Shown: positions 1 through 6,111 of the stretch, piece after piece | How positions within the stretch are numbered: position 1 is the first letter of the stretch | Layout: the number at the start of each line of letters is the position of its first letter | NCBI GenBank assembly: GCA_039649115.1 | Contig: JBBWZQ010000180.1 | Span: 1-20,350 of the forward strand | Direction: 5' to 3' | Length of the DNA: 20,350 bases | DNA from: DATEJJ01 sp039649115 | Lineage (GTDB): Bacteria; Actinomycetota; Actinomycetes; Mycobacteriales; Micromonosporaceae | Notes under the pieces: model-generated | Told to the model about the DNA's origin: nothing | What the model saw: the letters and a program-made list of their open reading frames with translations, nothing else | The model's database searches: none | Position numbers and translations under genes: made by a program

Positions 1-685
1 CGTAGGCGGGATCGCCGGCCGTGAGCCCGTACCGGTGCCGGTAGGAGTGGATGACCGTGTCAACGAAGTCGGGGGTGTCGAAAGAGGCTGCCGTCGCCTC
101 GAACGTCGCGTCGGAGAACGACCACCGTGGCGACCATTCGTTCCAGAGCTGCCGCGTCAGCTCGCGCCGGTACCGGGTGAGTCCGGCGCGTCCGCGTTCG
201 CTGTGGAAATACCACTGGTACCAGTTCCGGGCCTCGTCAGCCGGAGACTCCGGGGTCGCGGCCATCACGGCGATGTCATGCACGTTGTAGCCGCCGACCG
301 TGACCAGCCCCGAGACGAGCTGCGGCCAGAGCATCGCCGCCACGCACGCGGCCCGCCCGCCCCAGTCGAAGCCCGCCACGATCGGCCGGGTAAGGCCAAG
401 CCCTTCGATCAACTCGCGCAGATCGCCCGCGAGCGCGGCTTGCTGCCCGGAGCGCATGACCACCGCATCCCGATACCGGCTGGAACCGTAGCCGCGAAGA
501 TACGGCACGATCACATGCGCGCCGTCGCCCGCGATCAGGTCGGCGACACCATCGAAACAGCGCGGGTCATACGGAAAACCGTGCAGAAGCACGACCGGCC
601 ATCCCGCCGGATCGCCCCGCTGCTCGTAGCCGATCTCCACCCTGCTGCCGATGGTCGAGCCATGCTCCGCCGCCACGTCTCGCAT
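1..685 (-). CDS. Alpha/beta hydrolase (epoxide hydrolase/haloalkane dehalogenase-like), 3' end outside window
   Basis: I translated this minus-strand frame by hand; it is open from the ATG at 685 to the window edge (228 codons visible, C-terminus missing). It has the oxyanion-side motif HGFPYDP (residues 35-41) and a nucleophile elbow GFDWGG with Asp107 as the likely nucleophile. This is the arrangement of soluble epoxide hydrolases and haloalkane dehalogenases rather than serine esterases. A Trp/Tyr-rich cap region follows (NWYQWYF). The catalytic His lies beyond the window. There is no signal peptide, so it is probably cytoplasmic. The frame stays open upstream through a GTG at about 709 into the PepSY remnant, so the start is uncertain; the ATG is chosen because homology begins just after it. 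The substrate is unknown. It is probably not part of the cyclitol locus, being separated from it by debris. Confidence 0.8.
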   Translation of the reverse strand, partial: MRDVAAEHGSTIGSRVEIGYEQRGDPAGWPVVLLHGFPYDPRCFDGVADLIAGDGAHVIVPYLRGYGSSRYRDAVVMRSGQQAALAGDLRELIEGLGLTRPIVAGFDWGGRAACVAAMLWPQLVSGLVTVGGYNVHDIAVMAATPESPADEARNWYQWYFHSERGRAGLTRYRRELTRQLWNEWSPRWSFSDATFEATAASFDTPDFVDTVIHSYRHRYGLTAGDPAY

Positions 686-772
686 CGTACGGGCAACCCC
701 TGACGTCACCTCCGCCAACAGCGCACGCCGCGTCCGGGATCGGCAACCAGCCAGTGGGGCGGGGCGGTCGGT

Positions 773-1379
773 GCGGGTGGGGCGGCGTTGCCACCACATC
801 CGGTATCCCAGACGACCACGCAGAGCGGCCCGACCGCGAGCGCGGCGAGCAGGATCTGGTTGACCGGGCCGAACAGGTAGCCCATGTGCGCCCGGACGCC
901 GAGCTTGCTCAGCTGTGCCAGCAGCGGCCAGCCCGGGAAGCCGCTGCGGGCGGTCACGGTACCTGACCGGGGATCGACCACCACGGCGTCGAGGTGGACC
1001 GGCCAGGTGGTGTCGACTGGGTGACCACCCACCCGGTGGGCCGCGTTGGTGGGCGCGGTGACCTCGACCTGGCCGGCCAGCCCGGCGGCGCGGGCGACGC
1101 CGACCACCCGGTCCACGGCGCCGGAGCCGGCACCGGTGGCGCCCGTGCCGGGCATGCTGTGGTGACCGGCGCCGGATCCGGCCTCGACGGCCGTGCCGGG
1201 CAGCGTCGCGTCCAGCTCGGGGCGTGCGCGCTCAGCGCGGTCAGGGTCTGGTCGAAGTGGCCGCCGGCGAACCTGGACCAGGTCAGCCCGGTGGCCTTGG
1301 TGGTCTGGTCGGCGGCGGCTGCGGGGATCACGGTGGCCAGCGATCCGGCCGGGTGCGCCGCGCGGGCCGCCGTCACCCG
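773..1379 (-). pseudogene. PepSY-associated transmembrane protein, truncated and frameshifted
   Basis: Three minus-strand frames read in succession give one recognisable protein of the PepSY-TM type. The first (about 1379-1222) has GLTWSRFAGGHFDQTLTALS. The second (about 1219-810) has a PepSY-like segment VVVDPRSGTVTARSGFPGW followed by a membrane stretch around HMGYLFGPVNQILLAALAVG. The third, below about 807, has GYRMWWQRRPTR, the typical end of a PepSY-TM helix. The breaks sit in short homopolymers: GGGG at 1219-1222 and CCC at 807-809, each explained by loss of one base. The N-terminal half is replaced by a transposase fragment and the C-terminal helices are missing. Sequencing errors could explain the two frameshifts but not both missing ends. 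Intact relatives are membrane proteins with periplasmic PepSY domains; this copy is presumably non-functional. Confidence 0.65.
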
Positions 1380-1460
1380 CAGCGGCATGAGTTGGATGAC
1401 ATCGTTGCGGTTGCCGCCGGTCAGCGATGAGCCCAGCGGGATGCCGTGCGCTTCGCGAAG
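1380..1460 (-). mobile_element. Remnant of an IS5-type DDE transposase
   Basis: Twenty-seven in-frame codons read LREAHGIPLGSSLTGGNRND then VIQLMPL. The HGIPL...LTGGNRNDV.QL.PL pattern is a well-known segment of IS5-family transposases, near the second catalytic Asp. Nothing of the rest of the transposase and no terminal inverted repeats can be seen. The fragment starts at the codon right after the stop of the sugar transferase gene, in the same frame, and runs directly into the PepSY fragment. It therefore marks a rearrangement scar at the left edge of the cluster. Confidence 0.6.
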
Positions 1461-2339
1461 TCAGCCGACCGGCTGGTCACGGTAGTAACGCCACAGCTCG
1501 TAGTTCGGCAGGTCGCTCAGGTCGGCCCCGGGAATCCGGGCCAGGTCGGTGCCGTTGCGGTACCACAGCCCGGCCCAGTGGACGAACAGCGTGGGCGGAG
1601 ACTCCGGTGACACGACTGCACCGTCACGTATCTCGCCGATCGGCAGGCCGCCCCACCGCTCCACTGCCACGTCGGAAGCGCCGTTTGCCGCCGCGGCGAT
1701 GTTCAAGCTGGTGTACGGAAGACCTGAGGTGACCATCAGGTAGTTCAGCAGCGGCTGGTCGCAGGTCTCCAGGTACATGTGCGGGGCCAGCTTCTGCGCG
1801 GCGGGTAGCCTGCGCTGGACCTCGGCGAACGGCAGGTGCTCCTTGCGGGAGGCCACGAATCCGGTGCCGGCGGCGTAGGCGATCTGCTCCTCGGTCAGCG
1901 CGCCGGTCTCGTAGATCGAATCCTCCCACACCAGATGACGGGTACCCGGCGAGTTGGCGTATCCCGTGATGAAGGCGTACTGGTCGAGGTACCTGAAGAC
2001 GAAGCTCACGTCGTGCAGCACCACGGTGTCGCAGTCGAAGTAGGCGAACTCGTCGAAGGCGCCCTCCCAGGTGGCCAACTTGCGGTACTTCCGCTCGGTC
2101 CGCGCCACGCCATGGAAGGTACGGCTGATCTCGTCGCAGGTGTCCAGGAGTTCGCTGTCGGCCCAGATGTCGAAGTCGTACCGGTCCCGCAGGGCGGCGA
2201 GGCGGTCGATGTCATCGGCGTACGGGATCAGGCACAGCGGGATGGAGGTGTTGTATCTACGAAAGCTGTTCAGGAAGGCGATCGCGCGGTCCAGAATGAA
2301 GTCGTTGGCAATGAAGTAGACCCCTCGTTGCCGGTCCAT
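1461..2339 (-). CDS. GT-A-fold sugar transferase (GT8-like), copy 1
   Basis: This 292-residue cytoplasmic protein resembles nucleotide-diphospho-sugar transferases with a GT-A fold. The N-terminus (RGVYFIAND, then a segment about a run of young-strand residues AIAFLNSFRRYN) is the nucleotide-binding start. YFDCDTVVLHD near residue 107 supplies a DxD metal/nucleotide-sugar site. The C-terminal motif FVHWAGLWY is shared with its paralogue at 17671-18561; the two look roughly half identical along their length. I chose the ATG at 2339 because it aligns with the paralogue's start (MDRQRG versus MAPQRG) and has a purine-rich AGAGGCGG upstream; a longer reading from 2390 lacks homology. It is transcribed away from the biosynthetic operon, downstream of the two-component genes after a 265-bp gap. 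Donor and acceptor are unknown; glycosylation of the cyclitol product is an inference. The stop codon abuts transposase debris, so the native C-terminus may have been slightly trimmed. Confidence 0.75.
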   Translation of the reverse strand: MDRQRGVYFIANDFILDRAIAFLNSFRRYNTSIPLCLIPYADDIDRLAALRDRYDFDIWADSELLDTCDEISRTFHGVARTERKYRKLATWEGAFDEFAYFDCDTVVLHDVSFVFRYLDQYAFITGYANSPGTRHLVWEDSIYETGALTEEQIAYAAGTGFVASRKEHLPFAEVQRRLPAAQKLAPHMYLETCDQPLLNYLMVTSGLPYTSLNIAAAANGASDVAVERWGGLPIGEIRDGAVVSPESPPTLFVHWAGLWYRNGTDLARIPGADLSDLPNYELWRYYRDQPVG

Positions 2340-2446
2340 GGATTCACCGCCTCTACGGCTGTCGACGGGCCACAGGCGTGCAACCCGCAACCCTTGCCGG
2401 GCAAAGATACCAGTTCACCGGAGATCCCGGCGGCCGGGGTGAGGTC

Positions 2447-2462
2447 ATTGTTGATACACAAT
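2447..2462. promoter_or_regulatory. AT-rich inverted repeat upstream of sugar transferase copy 1
   Basis: In the 265-bp gap between the response regulator and the sugar transferase there is a perfect inverted repeat, ATTGT-N6-ACAAT, in an AT-rich patch that stands out from the GC-rich surroundings, about 110 bp upstream of the sugar transferase start. Its size and composition suit an operator for a dimeric regulator. A second, shorter near-palindrome (TTGCCGGGCAA, about 2394-2404) lies closer to the gene. No confident -10/-35 pair is visible. The operator role is inference. Confidence 0.35.
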
Positions 2463-2604
2463 ACGTCGTAGCCGGCGCGTGCGGGTGGTAGGCCGGGCTA
2501 CGACCAACCACCCATCCGCGTTGCGCCGTTCCGGTGATGCAACGCGCTGTTCTCCACAGATAGCCTGGTCCCGGCGGCACGAGAGGTGACGGCACGACAC
2601 CGCG

Positions 2605-3285
2605 TCAGCCCGCGTGTCGCGGGCGGCCGTTGCCGATCAGCCGGGCGGCGCTGGCCTTTCGCACAGCGTCCACTCTGGACACTGCGTTGAGTTTGCCGTA
2701 GATGTTGGTGAGGTGGCGCTTGACGGTGGCCTCGGTAATGTGCAGCCGAGAGGCGATCTGCGCATTGCTCAACGCCTCGGCGGTGAGCCGCAGCACCTCC
2801 AGTTCCCGGCCGGTCAGCGGTCCTTTGCGGATGCCGTGCCCCTGCCTGTCCAGCCGCTCAAAGGTCTGCCGGGACACCGACAGCCGCACCGTCGTCGGCT
2901 CGCCGACCGCCGACTCCACCGCGGCGACCAGCTCGGCGCGGGAGATGGTCTTCACCAGATACCCGGCGGCCCCGCAGTCGAGCAGTTCGTGGACCATGTC
3001 CGGGTCATCGTGCATGGTCAAGACGATGACCTGGGTGCGCGGGCAGAGCCGGCGCAACTGGCGCAGCACCTCTGCCGCACCCGGACCTGGCATTTCCACG
3101 TCGAGCAGTAACACGTCCGGCTGGTGCTGCACGCAGAGCGCGACAGCGCCCTGGCCGTGCGCGGCCTCGCCGACCACCCGAAGGCGCGGGTCGATGGACA
3201 GCATTTCGTGCACACCCGCACGGAAGAGCGTGTGGTCGTCGGCGAGCGCGACGGTGATGTGCGCCCCGGCAACGGCCGGGTTCAC
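2605..3285 (-). CDS. NarL/LuxR-family response regulator
   Basis: This 226-residue protein has a receiver domain (about 10-125) followed by a LuxR-type helix-turn-helix (about 155-220). The receiver has the acidic pair Asp16-Asp17, the phosphoacceptor Asp62 in LLLDVEMP, a switch Thr in VIVLTMHDD and the conserved Lys in GYLVKTIS. The DNA-binding part reads LTGRELEVLRLTAEALSNAQ, then IASRLHITEATVKRHLTNIY. The start is placed at the GTG at 3285 because it overlaps the kinase stop (GTGA), a common coupled arrangement; a GTG at 3312 would add nine residues. It is encoded directly after its cognate histidine kinase. As the only transcription factor in the window it probably controls the divergent biosynthetic operon, the sugar transferase gene, or both; this is inferred from position. 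Confidence 0.93.
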   Translation of the reverse strand: MNPAVAGAHITVALADDHTLFRAGVHEMLSIDPRLRVVGEAAHGQGAVALCVQHQPDVLLLDVEMPGPGAAEVLRQLRRLCPRTQVIVLTMHDDPDMVHELLDCGAAGYLVKTISRAELVAAVESAVGEPTTVRLSVSRQTFERLDRQGHGIRKGPLTGRELEVLRLTAEALSNAQIASRLHITEATVKRHLTNIYGKLNAVSRVDAVRKASAARLIGNGRPRHAG

Positions 3286-4358
3286 AATACGCCACCCATC
3301 AGTGGTACCCACAACATGACAGTGGTGCCTTTGCCGGGTTCACTGGTCACCTCCAGGAGTCCGTGCAGCAGATGTGCCCGCTCGGCCATGGAGATGAGCC
3401 CACACCCGCGTACGTCGGCCACGGTTGCCAGCTCGAAGCCGCACCCGTTGTCCGAGACGGAGGCGGTCACCGCCGCGTGGCTCACCACCACCGCGAGGCG
3501 CAGTTCAGTAGGGCTGGCGTGCCGCAGCGCGTTCCAGGTCGCTTCGCGCATGACCAGGTACAGCTCCTCATTGACGTTCGAAGGCAGCGCGCTGGTGTCA
3601 CCGGTGACGTCGAGGGTCGCGCATACCCCGGCTGCGACGGTGACGCGCAGGTATGCCTGGAGTGCTCGCTGGATGCCGTCGGTGCCCGCCGAGTGGCGCA
3701 GCTCGGTGGAGATCTGTTGGACGGTGCGCAGCGAGTCGCCCAGGGCGCCGACCGCGGCGGTGAGCTTCGCCTGGGCCAGCTCGCTGTCCCGCCCGGCGTA
3801 CTCGCGGTGCAGTTCCAGGTTCTGCACCGCCAGGCCCATGCCGTGCGCGACTCGGTCGTGCAGTTCCCGGGCCATCCGGCGGCGTTCCTCGCCGCGGGAC
3901 GCACGCAGCGTCTCCAGCAGGAATTCGATGTACGATCGCGTCGCGCGCGCGACCCGGTCCATGATGGCTTCCTGCAGGGCCAGGCCCAGGGCGAGCATCT
4001 GAGTCGGGTTGTCCGCGGCAATTCGGGAGGCGATTATCGGCAGCGCGACGTCGAAGAGGTGCCGGGCCGCGCGCACCGATTCGACGGGGTGCAGGCCACG
4101 GCGCGGGCGACCCGCTTCTCCCTTCGCCGGCAGCGGCGCCAGGCTGGCGCCGATGTCCACGGGCATCGGGTCTGGATCTGCCCCCACCGCCCAGCCACCG
4201 ACCGCCGACAGTTCGGTGCGGGCCAGCACGTCCTCGATAACGCCGTCCACCTCGCGTGCCAGTTCTCGGTAAAGCGCGGAATTCCGGACGAGGACGCTGT
4301 TATCAACCAGTAGGCGGCGTCGGAGGACATCAAGAACTTCTTCGGCAATCTCTGACAC
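3282..4358 (-). CDS. Soluble histidine kinase of the NarL-partner (HisKA_3) type
   Basis: The protein (358 residues from the GTG at 4358) has a HisKA_3 dimerisation region with the phosphoacceptor His167 in ARELHDRVAHGMG, then a HATPase_c domain with the N-box NALRHA (Asn276), the G1 box DNGCGF (Asp303) and the G2 box GCGLISMAERA. No transmembrane segment or signal peptide is visible, so it should sense a cytoplasmic signal. Residues 1-130 are mostly helical and match no sensor domain I recognise. The GTG at 4358 is preferred over the ATG at 4391 because GGGGAGG (4364-4370) lies five bases upstream. It overlaps the response regulator by 4 nt. It diverges from the GH5-led operon across a shared 241-bp region, suggesting that an intracellular intermediate or product could be the signal (inference). 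Confidence 0.93.
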   Translation of the reverse strand: MSEIAEEVLDVLRRRLLVDNSVLVRNSALYRELAREVDGVIEDVLARTELSAVGGWAVGADPDPMPVDIGASLAPLPAKGEAGRPRRGLHPVESVRAARHLFDVALPIIASRIAADNPTQMLALGLALQEAIMDRVARATRSYIEFLLETLRASRGEERRRMARELHDRVAHGMGLAVQNLELHREYAGRDSELAQAKLTAAVGALGDSLRTVQQISTELRHSAGTDGIQRALQAYLRVTVAAGVCATLDVTGDTSALPSNVNEELYLVMREATWNALRHASPTELRLAVVVSHAAVTASVSDNGCGFELATVADVRGCGLISMAERAHLLHGLLEVTSEPGKGTTVMLWVPLMGGVL

Positions 4359-4599
4359 CGTAGCCTCCCCGTGGGTACCTTTGGTGATCACAAACGGGAC
4401 GGAAGCGTTCCCACGACGATAGCCAGAAGCCGGCCAATCGTCATGAGTACGGCGCCGTCCAAATTCGCGCTCTGCGGGTGGTACGGCTTTGGTCGTACGT
4501 CGCCCTACTACGTTGGTGCGTGTGCGCGCGCATCACGATCCACTACCGTCATGAGCTGAGCCGACCAGGCCGTGGCACTAAAAGTGGAGGTGCTGGCGC
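4359..4599. promoter_or_regulatory. Divergent regulatory region between the two-component genes and the biosynthetic operon
   Basis: This 241-bp non-coding region separates the histidine kinase (leftward) from the GH5 gene (rightward) and must carry promoters for both. The 9-mer CGTCATGAG occurs twice in direct orientation, at 4439-4447 and 4547-4555, exactly 108 bp apart. A perfect 10-bp palindrome ACGGCGCCGT lies at 4449-4458 next to the first copy. The first 9-mer overlaps the candidate -35 of the kinase promoter; the second lies 45 bp before the GH5 start. These are plausible sites for the LuxR-type regulator. I see no convincing plus-strand -10/-35 pair. Confidence 0.55.
4416..4444 (-). 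promoter_or_regulatory. Candidate promoter for the kinase-regulator pair
   Basis: On the minus strand, ATGACG (4439-4444) and TATCGT (4416-4421) are separated by exactly 17 bp and match four of six positions each of the major sigma-factor consensus. They lie about 60-85 bp upstream of the kinase GTG. The match is modest and unsupported by other data. Confidence 0.3.
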
Positions 4600-6072
4600 G
4601 TGTCTAACAACGGCGCATCATTCCTTCGGGTCAGCGGAGCGCAAATAGTCGACGCGGAGGGCACCCCGGTCACGCTGTACGGCATCGGGCTGGCCGGCTG
4701 GCTCAACATGGAGAACTGGATCACCGGCTTCCCCGGGTACGAGGCGGGAGCCCGGGCGTCGGTCGGGCAGGTACTCGGACCGCAGTTGCGGGATTTCTTC
4801 TTTGAAAGATTCATCGAACACTTCTTCACCGCCGCGGACGCGGAATACCTCGCCTCCCTGGGTTTCAACATGGTACGGCTGCCATTCAGCTACAAGTACC
4901 TGGAAAGCGACGACGCGCCGTTCGAGATCCGGGAGGAAGGTTTCCGGTACCTGGACCGGGTCGTCCAGCTGTGCGCGCAGCACGGCATCCGTACCGTGCT
5001 CGACCTGCACACCGTGCCCGGCTGGCAGCACCAGGACTGGCACTGCGACAACCCGTCGCACACCGCGCAGTTCTGGCAGCACCGCACTTTCCAGGACCGC
5101 ACAGTGCACCTCTGGCGGGCGATCGCCGCCCGGTATAAGGACAATCCGTGGGTAGCCGGATATAACCCGATCAATGAGCCGGCGGACCCCAGCGCGGAGC
5201 GGGTGGGTCCGTTCTACCAGCGCCTCGTAGACGAGATCCGGAAGATCGACACGAACCACATCCTGTTCCTCGACGGGAACCGCTACGCGCTGGACTTCCA
5301 CTTCTTCGGCGAGCCGTGGCCCAACACCGTCTACTGCCCGCACGACTACCCGGCGCCCGGGTACACCCCGGGCAGCCGGTACCCCGGGCGGCACAACCCG
5401 ATTCACGTGCTCGACGCCGGGGGAGGCAAGCCGGTTCAACCGGTCTGGGACGTGTACTGGGACCGGAAGGAGGTGGAGCAGAGCTTCCTCTGGCGGACCG
5501 TCTACATGCGAGAGACGGGTACCCCGATCGTGGTGGGCGAATTCAATGCGGTGTTCCCGGAACAGGAGGAGGAGCGCCTGCAGCTGCTCGGCGACCAGCT
5601 GGACGTTTTCCGCAAGTACCAGGCGAGCTGGACCTACTGGTCGTACAAGGATGTCGGCGTGGCCGCGCCGCTGCGCCTCGCCCCGGACAGCCCTTACATG
5701 GAGCGCATGCGGCCCATGCTGGAGAAGAAGACGCGGCTTGCGGTGGATCTGTGGGGTGGGCGACGGCAGCGCATGGCGCACGTGCTCGACCCCATCTACA
5801 AGGTCATCGCGACCGAGTGCCCGGACTGGAACCCGTACCCGTGGGGGTACGAGTTCATGGTGTGCCGGCTGGTCCTCCAGATCCTGTTCTCGGAGGCGCT
5901 GCTCCCCGAGTTCGGTGAGCTGTTCCGCGGCATGAGCGAGAACGACATCGACGAGATGATGCGCTCCTTCCGGCTGGAGAACTGCCGCCCCTGGCAGCCG
6001 CTGATCGACCTGCTGCAGCGAGACATCGCCCGGCGCCGCCAGGATCCGGCTCCGGCCGCCGTCTCCGGCTGA
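4600..6072 (+). CDS. Cytoplasmic GH5-family glycoside hydrolase
   Basis: This 490-residue protein has a glycoside hydrolase family 5 TIM barrel: the N-terminal strand GIGLAGWLNMENW, the Arg motif NMVRLPF, the acid/base Glu193 in NPINEP, His248 in CPHDYPAPG, the nucleophile Glu314 in PIVVGEF, and the aromatic subsite WTYWSYKDVG. All catalytic residues are present, so it should be an active retaining beta-glycosidase. Unlike most GH5 cellulases it has no signal peptide or carbohydrate-binding module, so it acts inside the cell. A C-terminal extension (about 390-490) is rich in charged helices. The GTG start is supported by GTGGAGG (4584-4590) nine bases upstream. It is the first gene of the operon, 39 nt before the cyclase. 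Likely roles are processing of a beta-linked glycoside intermediate, turning a glycosylated prodrug on or off, or serving as an inhibitor-tolerant or sacrificial target if the product is a glycosidase inhibitor. Substrate unknown. Confidence 0.85.
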   Translation: MSNNGASFLRVSGAQIVDAEGTPVTLYGIGLAGWLNMENWITGFPGYEAGARASVGQVLGPQLRDFFFERFIEHFFTAADAEYLASLGFNMVRLPFSYKYLESDDAPFEIREEGFRYLDRVVQLCAQHGIRTVLDLHTVPGWQHQDWHCDNPSHTAQFWQHRTFQDRTVHLWRAIAARYKDNPWVAGYNPINEPADPSAERVGPFYQRLVDEIRKIDTNHILFLDGNRYALDFHFFGEPWPNTVYCPHDYPAPGYTPGSRYPGRHNPIHVLDAGGGKPVQPVWDVYWDRKEVEQSFLWRTVYMRETGTPIVVGEFNAVFPEQEEERLQLLGDQLDVFRKYQASWTYWSYKDVGVAAPLRLAPDSPYMERMRPMLEKKTRLAVDLWGGRRQRMAHVLDPIYKVIATECPDWNPYPWGYEFMVCRLVLQILFSEALLPEFGELFRGMSENDIDEMMRSFRLENCRPWQPLIDLLQRDIARRRQDPAPAAVSG

Positions 6073-6111
6073 CCGCAGCCGCGGATTCGACGCCGTAGCA
6101 GGAGGTCCGGT

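Noticed and set aside
35..703. 222-codon plus-strand open frame at the left end
   Set aside because: The opposite strand encodes an alpha/beta hydrolase with a nucleophile elbow and oxyanion motif; the plus-strand frame is Arg/Pro-rich shadow.
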